A stretch of 64,000 bases of DNA from Pandoraea commovens (lineage in GTDB: Bacteria > Pseudomonadota > Gammaproteobacteria > Burkholderiales > Burkholderiaceae): NCBI RefSeq assembly GCF_902459615.1, contig NZ_CABPSA010000010.1, positions 62,001 to 126,000 of the forward strand, in the 5' to 3' direction. The notes beneath the pieces were generated by a model. The model saw only the letters and a list, made by a program, of their open reading frames with translations. It searched no databases and was not told the DNA's origin. The translations under genes were made by a program, and so were the position numbers. Below, one piece after another: positions 36,557 through 45,531 of the stretch (within the stretch, counting starts at the first letter, position 1; every line of letters starts with the position of its first letter).

Positions 36557-36585
36557 CTTGAAACCACAGGGGCTTGTCCGCACAT
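36557..36585 (+). promoter_or_regulatory. Sigma-32 (heat-shock) promoter of clpB
   Basis: CTTGAAA (36557-36563) matches the sigma-32 -35 consensus exactly. Fourteen bases later CCGCACAT (36578-36585) matches five of the seven defined bases of CCCCATNT. The start would fall ~30 nt before the clpB ATG. Confidence 0.72.
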
Positions 36586-36618
36586 CCGATCCAGAGAGAT
36601 TTCTTACCGGAGCACTAG

Positions 36619-39246
36619 ATGCGACAAGACAAATTCACCACGCAGTTCCTGGAAGCGCTGGCTGATGCCCAAAGCATGGCAGTCGGTCGCGACCAGCAAT
36701 ACATCGAACCGCTGCACCTTCTCGCCGCGCTGATCGCACAACCCGAGGGCGCTGCGCGCTCGTTGTTGCAGCGCGCAGGCGTGCAGGTTCAGCCGCTGGC
36801 GCACGACATCGAAACGGCCATTGCGAAGTTGCCGCAGGTGCAGGGCACCGACGGCAACGTGCAGGTCAGCCGCGAACTTGCGGGCCTGCTCAACCAGGCC
36901 GACAAAGAAGCGCAGAAGCATGGCGACAGCTACATCGCCAGCGAGATGTTCCTGCTCGCGCTCGCCGACGACAAGGGCGACACGGGCAAGCTCGCGCGCG
37001 GCCGTGGCCTCACCCGTAAATCGCTGGAAGCTGCCATCGAAGGCGTGCGCGGTGGTGCATCCGTCGACAGTCAGGATGCTGAAAACCAGCGTGAAGCCCT
37101 CAAGAAATACACGCTCGATCTGACCGAGCGCGCCGCGTCCGGCAAGCTCGATCCGGTGATCGGCCGCGACGACGAAATTCGTCGCACGATCCAGATCCTG
37201 CAACGCCGTACCAAGAACAACCCTGTGCTCATCGGTGAGCCGGGGGTGGGTAAGACGGCCATTGTGGAAGGGCTCGCACAACGTATCGTCAACGGCGAAG
37301 TGCCGGAGTCGCTCAAGAACAAGCGCGTGCTTGCGCTCGACATGGCCGGACTGCTGGCCGGAGCGAAGTTCCGCGGCGAGTTCGAAGAGCGCCTGAAGAG
37401 CGTGCTCAACGACATTGCCAAGGACGAAGGCCGCACGATCCTGTTCATCGACGAAATTCACACGATGGTCGGCGCAGGCAAGGCCGAAGGTGCGATGGAT
37501 GCGGGCAACATGCTCAAGCCTGCGCTTGCGCGCGGCGAGTTGCATTGCATCGGGGCCACCACGCTCGACGAGTATCGCAAGTACATCGAGAAGGACGCCG
37601 CATTGGAGCGTCGCTTCCAGAAGGTGCTGGTCGAAGAGCCGAGCGTCGAAGCGACGATCGCGATCCTGCGCGGTTTGCAGGAGAAGTACGAGCTGCACCA
37701 CGGTGTGGAGATCACCGACCCGGCCATTGTTGCGGCGGCTGAACTCAGCCAGCGCTACATCACCGATCGCTTCCTGCCGGACAAGGCCATCGATCTGATC
37801 GACGAAGCTGCGTCGAAGATCAAGATGGAAATCGACTCGAAGCCGGAAGTGATGGACAAGCTCGACCGTCGTCTCATCCAGTTGAAGATCGAGCGCGAAG
37901 CCATCAAGAAGGAAACGGACGAAGCCTCGCAAAAGCGCCTGGCACTGATCGAGGAAGAGATTTCGCGCCTGGAGCGTGAGTACGCCGACCTCGAAGAAGT
38001 GTGGACGGCCGAGAAGGCGGCGGTGCAGGGCAGCGCGCAGGTCAAGGAAGAGATCGACCGCGTGCGTGCCGATATCGCCAAGCTGCAACGCGAAGGCAAG
38101 CTCGACAAGGTGGCCGAGTTGCAATACGGCAAGCTGCCGCAGCTCGAAGCGCAGTTGAAGGACGCCGACGCCGCCGAAGCGGCAGGTCAGCAGTCGCAGC
38201 CGCGTCTGTTGCGCACGCAAGTGGGCACGGAAGAGATTGCGGACGTCGTCTCGCGCGCCACGGGCATTCCGGTGTCGAAGATGATGCAGGGCGAGCGCGA
38301 GAAGCTGCTCAAGATGGAAGACAAGCTTCACGAGCGCGTGATCGGACAGGACGAGGCCATTACGGCTGTGGCCGACGCCATCCGTCGTTCGCGTGCGGGG
38401 TTGGCGGATCCGAACCGTCCGTACGGTTCGTTCCTGTTCCTCGGGCCGACCGGTGTGGGCAAGACCGAGCTGTGCAAGGCGCTCGCGATGTTCCTGTTCG
38501 ATTCGGAGGATCACCTCATCCGTATCGACATGAGCGAGTTCATGGAGAAGCACAGTGTGGCGCGTCTGATCGGGGCGCCTCCGGGCTACGTCGGGTACGA
38601 GGAAGGCGGTTATCTGACGGAAGCCGTGCGTCGTAAGCCGTACAGCGTGATTTTGCTCGACGAAGTCGAGAAGGCGCACCCGGACGTCTTCAACGTGCTG
38701 CTGCAAGTGCTGGACGATGGCCGCATGACCGACGGTCAGGGACGTACCGTGGACTTCAAGAACACGGTGATCGTGATGACGTCGAACCTCGGTTCGTCGA
38801 TGATTCAGTCGATGGTGGGCGAGCCGCAGGAGCGGATCAAGGACGCTGTGTGGACGGAGATCAAGGATCACTTCCGTCCGGAGTTCCTGAACCGGATCGA
38901 CGAAGTCGTCGTGTTCCACGGACTCGACCAGAAGCATATCGAGTCGATTGCGACGATTCAGATCGAGATCCTGCGTCAGCGTCTGGCGAAGCTCGATATG
39001 AATCTCGAAGTCACCAAGGCGGCGCTCACGCATGTGGCGCGCGAAGGCTTCGACCCGGTGTTCGGGGCACGACCGCTCAAGCGTGCGATCCAGCAAGAGA
39101 TCGAGAACCCGGTCGCCAAGCTGGTTCTCGCAGGCACGTTTGGCCCGAAGGACACGATCCCAGTCGACTGGCGCAATGGCCGCTTCACCTTCGATGGCGA
39201 GACCGCCGCGCAGGTGAACAAGGCGACCGAGGCCGCCGCCGAGTAA
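36619..39246 (+). CDS. clpB: ATP-dependent disaggregase ClpB
   Basis: This Hsp100 ring ATPase pulls proteins out of aggregates together with DnaK. It is 875 aa: N-domain (1-145), NBD1 with Walker A GEPGVGKT at 206-213, the coiled-coil middle domain at about 405-525 that contacts DnaK and marks it as ClpB rather than ClpA/ClpC, and NBD2 with GPTGVGKT near 610-617. GGAG precedes the ATG by six bases. It is a single-gene unit between a heat-shock promoter and a terminator. Confidence 0.97.
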   Translation: MRQDKFTTQFLEALADAQSMAVGRDQQYIEPLHLLAALIAQPEGAARSLLQRAGVQVQPLAHDIETAIAKLPQVQGTDGNVQVSRELAGLLNQADKEAQKHGDSYIASEMFLLALADDKGDTGKLARGRGLTRKSLEAAIEGVRGGASVDSQDAENQREALKKYTLDLTERAASGKLDPVIGRDDEIRRTIQILQRRTKNNPVLIGEPGVGKTAIVEGLAQRIVNGEVPESLKNKRVLALDMAGLLAGAKFRGEFEERLKSVLNDIAKDEGRTILFIDEIHTMVGAGKAEGAMDAGNMLKPALARGELHCIGATTLDEYRKYIEKDAALERRFQKVLVEEPSVEATIAILRGLQEKYELHHGVEITDPAIVAAAELSQRYITDRFLPDKAIDLIDEAASKIKMEIDSKPEVMDKLDRRLIQLKIEREAIKKETDEASQKRLALIEEEISRLEREYADLEEVWTAEKAAVQGSAQVKEEIDRVRADIAKLQREGKLDKVAELQYGKLPQLEAQLKDADAAEAAGQQSQPRLLRTQVGTEEIADVVSRATGIPVSKMMQGEREKLLKMEDKLHERVIGQDEAITAVADAIRRSRAGLADPNRPYGSFLFLGPTGVGKTELCKALAMFLFDSEDHLIRIDMSEFMEKHSVARLIGAPPGYVGYEEGGYLTEAVRRKPYSVILLDEVEKAHPDVFNVLLQVLDDGRMTDGQGRTVDFKNTVIVMTSNLGSSMIQSMVGEPQERIKDAVWTEIKDHFRPEFLNRIDEVVVFHGLDQKHIESIATIQIEILRQRLAKLDMNLEVTKAALTHVAREGFDPVFGARPLKRAIQQEIENPVAKLVLAGTFGPKDTIPVDWRNGRFTFDGETAAQVNKATEAAAE

Positions 39247-39271
39247 GCCTCACCGGCTGGCGGTCCGAATC

Positions 39272-39307
39272 ATCCCCGCGTTTCGAAAGAGGCGCGGGGA
39301 TTTTTTT
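39272..39307 (+). terminator. Rho-independent terminator after clpB
   Basis: ATCCCCGCG / CGCGGGGAT (arms 39272-39280 and 39293-39301) with a 12-nt loop is followed by seven T. The next ~230 bases before the DUF2306 gene show no ORF I would support. Confidence 0.92.
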
Positions 39308-39539
39308 CGTGCGTGAGGCGATGCGTCGTCCTGTCACAATCGTCGGCGAAAATGCGCGACCACCGCGTCGTCTCGTAGGTGGTCGTGGGGGGCGTGACAA
39401 TGCGCGCGCCATTCGCGCCACCATTCGCGCTGGCGAGGCTGCGGTTGGCGTCGACGGCAAACCGTTCGTCGCAAGCGGGCTGCGAGGCGCGCGGTGCTTG
39501 CTTATCGTCAGGTCATGATTCGAACCCTGTGAGGACGTC

Positions 39540-40130
39540 ATGACGACGATAGTATCGATCCACGTGGCGGTAGCGACGGCCGCCGTCTTGTTAGGCACGG
39601 GCATTCTGCTCATGCGGCGCGGCACGCCCCGGCACCGGTGGGCGGGACGCCTGTGGGTGTCGGCGATGACGGCGACGGCCGCGACGAGCTTCGGCATCCG
39701 GGAGTTGGGTCGCGGCAACTTTTCGTGGCTGCATGCGCTTTCGGCGTACGTGCTGGTCGGGCTGGCGCTTGCGGTACTGGCGATTCGGCGCGGCGACGTG
39801 ATGGCGCATCGGCGGCAGATGATGGGGCTGTTTACCGGGCTGGTCATCGCGGGCGTCGCGGCTGTGGCGGTGCCCGGGCGCACGCTCAGCAACGCGTTCG
39901 CGCAGATGTGGCAACATGATGCACGGCCGTTAGGGACACTAGAACAGACGCATAGAGAGACGCTGGCTGACGGGCACAGTGACGGGATTCACCAGGTGCA
40001 AAACGATGCACCAGCCCGAGCGCACGACGAGACAGCTGATAAAGCACCCAAGCGGCCGAAGTCCGGGCAGGGCCTGCTCGCCATGATCGCAGGATCGGGC
40101 TGGAGCGAAGCCGGAGGCGCACAACAATGA
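39540..40130 (+). CDS. DUF2306 family membrane protein
   Basis: It is 196 aa with about four hydrophobic segments in residues 1-125. The HRWAGRLWVSAM, FSWLHALSAYVLVGLALAVL and GDVMAHRRQMMGLFTGLVIAG blocks match the DUF2306 domain, whose function is unknown; histidines in these helices could bind a metal or heme, which is speculation. The C-terminal ~75 residues are a hydrophilic, probably disordered tail. Its last codons overlap the kinase start by four bases (ATGA), so it belongs to the two-component operon and may be its sensor partner. Confidence 0.78.
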   Translation: MTTIVSIHVAVATAAVLLGTGILLMRRGTPRHRWAGRLWVSAMTATAATSFGIRELGRGNFSWLHALSAYVLVGLALAVLAIRRGDVMAHRRQMMGLFTGLVIAGVAAVAVPGRTLSNAFAQMWQHDARPLGTLEQTHRETLADGHSDGIHQVQNDAPARAHDETADKAPKRPKSGQGLLAMIAGSGWSEAGGAQQ

Positions 40131-41329
40131 CGTCGACCATGAAATCATCGCAATCCGCTCAGGCCGCTCAGGCCGCGCAGGCGGGCCGCGTCATCGAGAC
40201 GCGTGGCCTGTGGCTTCGATTTGCGCGTGAACTCGTGGGTGTGCTGCTTTTCAACACGGCCATCGCGCTGGCGCTCTGGTTCATCGGCTTCGGCGGCTCG
40301 TTCATTCAGAATCTGGTCTTTGCGCAGTGCATCGGCATTGCCATCACGGTGTTTATCGACGGCGGACGTCGGTTGATCTGGCGCGATGCGCGACCGTCGA
40401 TGGCGGGGTTCCTGCTGCTCGTCGCGTTCGGTTGCGCAGCTGGTCTGGCGCTCGGCATTGCGATGGGGACGATATTGCTGGGTCTGCCGATCGCGATGTG
40501 GCGTCCAGTCAACGGCCATTCGATGCCCATCGTTTTACTGATCGCGCTGATTGCGACGGCGATTGGCAGCTATCACGGCTGGTCGCGCGCGCGCATCGCA
40601 CAGTTGAGTGAGGAGACGGCGCATCAGGCGTTGCGCGAAGCCGCAGCCGACCGTCAACTGGTGTACGCGCAACTGCAGACACTTCAGGCGCAATTGGAGC
40701 CGCACTTCCTGTTCAACGTGCTGGCAAATCTCGATTCGCTGATCGCGAGCGACCCGGCCCGGGCGCGTGTACTGCTCGGCCACCTGAATCGCTTCTTGCG
40801 TGCGTCGCTGGCGGCGACCCGCTCGCAGACCACGCCGCTCGCAGACGAGTTTGCGTTGCTTGAACCGTTACTGGCCATCCAGCAGGTGCGCTTCGGTGAG
40901 CGTCTGCGTTACACGTTCGATTTGCCTGACGAATGCCGTGCTATGCGTGTGCCTCCCATGCTCGTGCAGCCGCTGGTGGAGAACGCGGTGAAGCACGGCG
41001 TCGAACCGCTGTCGGGTGGTGCGCGCGTGGCGGTGAGCGCGTGGTGCGAACGGACGGCCTCCGGCATGGACCAGATCGTGGTGCGCGTGACGGACGACGG
41101 TGCAGGCTTTCCCGTTGAAGGTACGAATACTGGCGGCGATGCGGCGGAACGTACGTTCGGCATCGGCCTGACGAATATCCGGGAGCGCCTGCGGGTGCTC
41201 TACGGCGACGGCGCACGACTCACGCTCACCGAGGGCGTACCGCGAGGCGTCGTTGCCACATTGCGCTTGCCTGTGGCATCGCCCGGGCAGGGAGCCGAAA
41301 CGGGCAGCGCAAATGGCAGAAGTTTCTAG
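40127..41329 (+). CDS. LytS/AlgZ-type membrane histidine kinase
   Basis: It is a sensor kinase, 400 aa. Four or so hydrophobic segments lie between residues 35 and 150. The His_kinase domain has phospho-acceptor His193 in LEPHFLFNVLANL, and the ATPase domain shows the N-box PLVENAVKHG and G-box DDGAGF, GIGLTNIRERL. There is no separate sensory domain, so the membrane helices or the DUF2306 partner probably sense the signal. The N-terminus carries an SAQAAQAAQAG run. It is followed 18 nt later by the LytTR response regulator. Confidence 0.9.
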   Translation: MTSTMKSSQSAQAAQAAQAGRVIETRGLWLRFARELVGVLLFNTAIALALWFIGFGGSFIQNLVFAQCIGIAITVFIDGGRRLIWRDARPSMAGFLLLVAFGCAAGLALGIAMGTILLGLPIAMWRPVNGHSMPIVLLIALIATAIGSYHGWSRARIAQLSEETAHQALREAAADRQLVYAQLQTLQAQLEPHFLFNVLANLDSLIASDPARARVLLGHLNRFLRASLAATRSQTTPLADEFALLEPLLAIQQVRFGERLRYTFDLPDECRAMRVPPMLVQPLVENAVKHGVEPLSGGARVAVSAWCERTASGMDQIVVRVTDDGAGFPVEGTNTGGDAAERTFGIGLTNIRERLRVLYGDGARLTLTEGVPRGVVATLRLPVASPGQGAETGSANGRSF

Positions 41330-41347
41330 TCGCAGAGAGTGGAGTGC

Positions 41348-42208
41348 ATGACATCCCCCGTCGCCCTGATTGCCGAAGACGAACCGTTGCTCGCCGACGC
41401 GTTGCGCGCCATGCTCGCGCAGGCATGGCCCGAGTTGCAGATGTTGCCCGTCGCACCTGACGGCACGTCGGCGATTGCGGCCATCGCCCGGTCGCAACCG
41501 GACGTGGTGTTTCTCGACATCTCAATGCCGGGTGCGACCGGCATCGAGGTTGCGCAAGCGTGTGCGCGATTGAGCCGTCCGCCTCAGATCGTGTTTGTGA
41601 CGGCGTTCGACCGGTTCGCGCTGGACGCCTTCGACGCGGCGGCCGTCGATTACCTGCTCAAGCCGGTGGCGCCGGAGCGTCTGGCCCGGACGGTCGCGCG
41701 TGTGCGCGAACGGCTGGCCGCGCCGACGGGCGATACGCTCTCTAAGTTGTTGACGACCTTACGTACCCATCTGGACGCGGGAGAGGGGCGGCTGTCTGAT
41801 TCAGCCCGGAGCGCGCCTGCCGGACAGGTGAGTCAGGCGGGACAGGCGGGTCAGGCGAGTCAAAGCGGACAGAATCCCCGCGAGTATCTCCAGTTCGTGC
41901 GTGCGTCGGTGCGCGACGAGATTCGGATCGTGCCCGTCGAGGAGATTTGCTTTTTCGAAGCGGCGGACAAGTATGTCCTGGTGGCGACGGTCGAAGGCGA
42001 CCTGCTCATCCGCACGAGTCTGCGCGAGCTATTGCCGCAGCTCGATCCGTCGCGATTCTGGCAGGTGCATCGCAGCACCGTCGTCAATGTGGGGGAAGTC
42101 GTGAGCGCGCAGCATACGCCGCTCGGACGTCTGACACTCAAACTCAAACGCCGCAAAGACCGCGTGGCGGTCAGTCGTCAGTACGCTCATCTGTTCCGAC
42201 AAATGTAG
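41348..42208 (+). CDS. LytTR-family response regulator
   Basis: It is the cognate regulator of the LytS-like kinase, 286 aa. A receiver domain (1-120) has Asp57 in VVFLDISMPG; a LytTR DNA-binding domain (about 178-286) has EEICFFEAADKYVLV and RSTVVNVGEV. The linker (about 150-175) is a glutamine/glycine/serine run encoded by imperfect short DNA repeats at about 41820-41872. ATG 41348 is preferred over GTG 41339. Its 3' end overlaps the convergent AraC gene by 38 bp. Confidence 0.9.
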   Translation: MTSPVALIAEDEPLLADALRAMLAQAWPELQMLPVAPDGTSAIAAIARSQPDVVFLDISMPGATGIEVAQACARLSRPPQIVFVTAFDRFALDAFDAAAVDYLLKPVAPERLARTVARVRERLAAPTGDTLSKLLTTLRTHLDAGEGRLSDSARSAPAGQVSQAGQAGQASQSGQNPREYLQFVRASVRDEIRIVPVEEICFFEAADKYVLVATVEGDLLIRTSLRELLPQLDPSRFWQVHRSTVVNVGEVVSAQHTPLGRLTLKLKRRKDRVAVSRQYAHLFRQM

Positions 42209-43070
42209 TGTCGGGGGCGGTGGCGAAGAAGTCGGTCGGCGTACGTCCGAAGGTGCGCTTGAACATCGCGGAGAACGCGCTCTGACTCCGATAGCCGAGT
42301 TCGCGCGCGATACGCGAAAGCGGATAGCCCTTGGACGCGAGCGGAATCGCCTGCGCGAGCAGCGCCTGCTGACGCCATTGCACGAAACTCATATTCAATT
42401 CCTGACGGAACAGACGTCCGATCGTGCGCGGGCTGGCACCGGCGAAGCGCGCCCATTGATCGAGCGTCCAGGCGCGGGCCGGATCGGCGAGCATGGCCGT
42501 ACATAACGTGAGCAGGCGCTTGTCGCGGGGAAGCGGGACTTCCAGTGGCAGCGGGGAGGCGCGTCGCAGTTCGTCGAGAATCAATGCGCCGAGCAGTTGC
42601 TCGCGCGGCGGGTCGAGATCGGGGCCCGGCACGTCGATGGCGGCGATCAATTCCCGCAGCAGCGCGGAGACCTCCACCACGCGACATTGATCGAGACCCG
42701 AGGGGATCACGTCGGGATGCACATACAGCGTGCGCAAATACGACGGCTCGTTGACGAGCAGGCTGTGTTCGATGTCAGGTGGAATCCAGATTGCACGTGA
42801 AGGCGGCACAATCCACGCGGCGTCGGCCACGGCGATCTGGATGACGCCTCGTGGGGTGTAGGCGACTTGTGCCCACGCGTGGCGATGATTCGGAACACGG
42901 ATGCCATCGCGCAACGGCCGGGCGCGCAGGCGCACCGGGCGCGACGGTGTCGGCGTGAAGGTGTCCGGTACGACGTAGTTGTCGAACTCGGCCTGAGTGG
43001 CGGGCAGGGGTTCGAGGCCCGGCGGCTCGGCATCCGTCGGACCGGCTGGCGCAGACATAAGCGTCGGCAT
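42171..43070 (-). CDS. AraC-family transcriptional regulator (cupin N-domain)
   Basis: It is 299 aa from ATG 43070. The N-terminal half is a cupin sensor (NHRHAWAQVAYTPRGVIQI, WIVPPSRAIWIPPDIEHSLLV) and the C-terminal ~100 residues form two AraC helix-turn-helix motifs (AGASPRTIGRLFRQELNMSF; LGYRSQSAFSAMFKRTFG). This is the common betaproteobacterial type that often controls an adjacent exporter. The start is uncertain: GTG 43124 and ATG 43058 are also possible. Target unknown. Confidence 0.85.
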   Translation of the reverse strand: MPTLMSAPAGPTDAEPPGLEPLPATQAEFDNYVVPDTFTPTPSRPVRLRARPLRDGIRVPNHRHAWAQVAYTPRGVIQIAVADAAWIVPPSRAIWIPPDIEHSLLVNEPSYLRTLYVHPDVIPSGLDQCRVVEVSALLRELIAAIDVPGPDLDPPREQLLGALILDELRRASPLPLEVPLPRDKRLLTLCTAMLADPARAWTLDQWARFAGASPRTIGRLFRQELNMSFVQWRQQALLAQAIPLASKGYPLSRIARELGYRSQSAFSAMFKRTFGRTPTDFFATAPDTTFVGTDERTDD

Positions 43071-43135
43071 GACGTGTGATGGGGACAATTGGAATTTTGT
43101 AAGTGTAAACTCGTTGCCTGTCACTTTCGAACCGG

Positions 43136-43651
43136 ATGCATGTCATGCCTAGCCTCGCGCCCGTTGCACCCGCTGCACCCGCTGACCAAGCGGTGTCCGT
43201 CGAATCCATCCCGGTCGATGCGCGGACCGATGCCGTGCACGTCTTCGTCTATGGCACGTTGCGCGCGGGAGAGATCAACGACATGATGCGCGCGGCGGAG
43301 CGTCACGGTATTGCGGCACCGACGTACGTTGGCACTTCGACGCTGGGCGGCCAGCTTTACGACTTTGGTAGCTATCCGGGTATGGTGTTGGGCGCAGGCC
43401 TGGACGAGCGCGTGACCGGTGACGTCTATCGGATAGACGCGGCATTGATCCCGGTGCTCGACGAAATCGAAGCCGTCTATCCGGGCGAGGCAGGCCTGTT
43501 CGTGCGAGAGATGCTTGACGTAGCGTGCGCCGGTGCCACGTACGCGTGCATCGTCTATCCGGTGGACGCAGCAGCCGTCAGCCAGTTGCCCCGCATCCCG
43601 AACGGTGACTGGATCGCCTATCGCCAGGCACGGGACGCCGACGCAGCGTAG
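43136..43651 (+). CDS. Gamma-glutamylcyclotransferase-like (AIG2/GGCT fold) protein
   Basis: It is 171 aa with an N-terminal ~35-residue Ala/Pro-rich extension, then the GGCT fold: VFVYGTLRAGE (36-46), the GGQLYDFGSYPGMV strand and DEIEAVYPGE, whose glutamate is the usual catalytic acid near residue 108. Such proteins cleave gamma-glutamyl amines or dipeptides, but many bacterial members are untested. Its stop is 19 nt from the stop of the convergent transporter. Confidence 0.82.
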   Translation: MHVMPSLAPVAPAAPADQAVSVESIPVDARTDAVHVFVYGTLRAGEINDMMRAAERHGIAAPTYVGTSTLGGQLYDFGSYPGMVLGAGLDERVTGDVYRIDAALIPVLDEIEAVYPGEAGLFVREMLDVACAGATYACIVYPVDAAAVSQLPRIPNGDWIAYRQARDADAA

Positions 43652-43670
43652 TTGGCGAGGCCCGCCGCCG

Positions 43671-44474
43671 CTATTGACGACTGCCCGAGGCTTTCGCACG
43701 TGACAAGCGAAAGCCGAACGGGTTCAGCGACGTGCCGATGTCGTAATGATCGATACCGTCCGTGCGTTTGAGCCATCGGGCGAGGCCGACCGTCATCGGC
43801 AGAACGAGCCATTGCAGGGCACATTTGAAGACGAATTCGAGCCCGGCCATGCGCGTCATGGCGTCGATGTCGAGTACGTAAGCGAACGCCACAACCACGA
43901 AGACGGCGGAATCGAGCAATGCCGCCAACGCGCTGCCGACGATGAATCGAAGGCTCGCCAGCCTGCCGTGCATCGCGATCTTCATGCGCGCCAGCGTTGC
44001 TGCGTTGGCGAACTCTCCGACGAGACACGCCGACACCGACGCCAGGAACATATGTGCGATGGACTCGAACCAGTGACGTTGCACCTCGTCAGTGAAGCCG
44101 GTTTGGGCGGCCCATGTGGGGTCGGTTGGCAGCATAGCCGTCAACCAGAGAAAGACAAGCATCACGAGATTTGCGGCAAGGCCGCTCCAGATCACAACCC
44201 GGCTGATGCGATAACCGTAGACCTCGGTCAGTACCGACGAGAAGAGATAGGCGAACGGGAAGCTGATCAGCGCGGCGGAAAACGTGAGCCGGAACGGCTC
44301 GCCTGCAACGGTCCATGGCAGCGTGACTTCACACACGCGCGCGCCCAGCGCATTCGATATCAGGAGAAAACTGACGAAGCCGATGGCCAGCACAATCACG
44401 GCGGGTGTGATGTGTGTCGCCTGCCGCAAGGGGACGAGGCGCTCGGGAGACAACGTCGGAGCAAGATCGGTCAT
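43671..44474 (-). CDS. yhhQ: Queuosine-precursor/VUT family transporter (YhhQ-like)
   Basis: It is a 267-aa membrane protein with about six to seven hydrophobic segments and the VUT/QPTR signature SSVLTEVYGYRISRVVIW near residues 73-90. Characterised relatives import the queuosine precursors preQ0 and preQ1. ATG 44474 is four bases after the QueF-like stop, so translation is probably coupled; the longer frame runs through the QueF-like gene and is not used. The pairing strengthens the link to 7-deazaguanine chemistry. Confidence 0.85.
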   Translation of the reverse strand: MTDLAPTLSPERLVPLRQATHITPAVIVLAIGFVSFLLISNALGARVCEVTLPWTVAGEPFRLTFSAALISFPFAYLFSSVLTEVYGYRISRVVIWSGLAANLVMLVFLWLTAMLPTDPTWAAQTGFTDEVQRHWFESIAHMFLASVSACLVGEFANAATLARMKIAMHGRLASLRFIVGSALAALLDSAVFVVVAFAYVLDIDAMTRMAGLEFVFKCALQWLVLPMTVGLARWLKRTDGIDHYDIGTSLNPFGFRLSRAKASGSRQ

Positions 44475-44478
44475 ACGG

Positions 44479-45291
44479 TCATTGACGAACGGTGCGTTGA
44501 TTGGTGATGGCGACGCCGTGCGTCGAGCGTACGGGATTGATGTCGAGCCCATAACGGCGGGTAAAGCGTGCGCCGACGGACAGGCGTGACGGCGTGCATT
44601 GCGTGAGGATATCGGCAAAGAGCGTCTCCACGCATTGCTCGATGTACATCTCGCTATCCCGAAAGGAGAGAACGTACGCCATAAGCGAACGTGAGCAAAT
44701 TGGCAGGCCTGTATAGTCAAACCATACCGTGCCATAGTCGACGCCCCCGCTGAGAGGACACCTTACGCTCAACAGATCCGAGGTTAGACATTCGCGGGCC
44801 GGTGGCGCTGGCAAGGTAGTGGCGTCGCGATGGAAGCGCAACAGATGGGCATCAACGCCACCTCGAACCACGCCAACGGGCTCAGTATCCAGCGATCGCG
44901 GTACCGGCCCATATGCGGCGGTCATGCGCACCGCCTGGCGCACCGGCGTGCTGCGCACGAGGACATAGGCCTGAAGCGATCGCGACAATTCCGACGCGAT
45001 ATGCGATTCCAGTGCTTCCGTCGATTCGAAACGGCACTCTCGAAGTGCGAGGAAATAGCGCTGCGCGTCTGCCATCTCCAATGTGTAAGGCGAGTCGCAC
45101 GGGATCACCAGTTCCACGACGGCGATCTGGGGTCGCTCGTGCATATCCATCCAACTGATTTCATAGTGATTCCACAGGTCGTATCCTCGCGGGACGTACG
45201 TGCTTGCGGGGCCGCGATATTGCAAACGGGGTCGGGGAATCGGGTGGAGGGGCGTTCGATGAGAATGCGCCTGCAAATTTCGATAAGTCAT
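44479..45291 (-). CDS. Divergent QueF homologue lacking the catalytic cysteine and histidine
   Basis: It is 270 aa and aligns over its length with the bimodular nitrile reductase QueF (preQ0 to preQ1): YEISWMDM..PQIAVVEL at about 43-61, SFRxxxxxxEQCVETLF at about 209-225, and SRLSVGARFTRRYGLDINPVRS at about 235-256, ending in TVRQ. But the nucleophile motif SNC is SDL here (Leu173), the general-acid histidine of FHEQC is Ile217, and the ESKS substrate/cofactor motif is EMAD (72-75). Asp185 and Glu218 remain. A five-residue insertion near Cys178 precedes Asp185. The family fold is clear; ordinary QueF activity is unlikely. It is cotranscribed with the YhhQ-like transporter. ATG 45327 is an alternative start. 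Confidence 0.8.
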   Translation of the reverse strand: MTYRNLQAHSHRTPLHPIPRPRLQYRGPASTYVPRGYDLWNHYEISWMDMHERPQIAVVELVIPCDSPYTLEMADAQRYFLALRECRFESTEALESHIASELSRSLQAYVLVRSTPVRQAVRMTAAYGPVPRSLDTEPVGVVRGGVDAHLLRFHRDATTLPAPPARECLTSDLLSVRCPLSGGVDYGTVWFDYTGLPICSRSLMAYVLSFRDSEMYIEQCVETLFADILTQCTPSRLSVGARFTRRYGLDINPVRSTHGVAITNQRTVRQ

Positions 45292-45531
45292 ATCGTGTGA
45301 AGCTCCGGAGGTTCGACTCACGACCATATCGCACGACGTTTTGGCCTTTCAATACGCGAATTCCGAAAAGCGGATGGGGCGATTCACCATTTGATGGTGT
45401 CGGCGCATCGCAGCACCTTCGTCGGGCAGACGTCGCCATGTCCGATTATGACCAGCGCTCCCCGTTCCGATGTGGGAGGATTCAAGCATTCCGATCCTCT
45501 CGCGGCGGCCGCTCGCGCCGTCTGTCCTGCC

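Noticed and set aside
36604-39096. 830-aa open frame on the minus strand opposite clpB
   Set aside because: It mirrors clpB in the complementary frame, is rich in Arg/His/Leu without motifs, and is a typical high-GC shadow; clpB has full family motifs, promoter and terminator.
44475-44735. 87-residue N-terminal extension of the YhhQ-like protein
   Set aside because: It lies wholly inside the QueF-like coding region in another frame and is not transporter-like.
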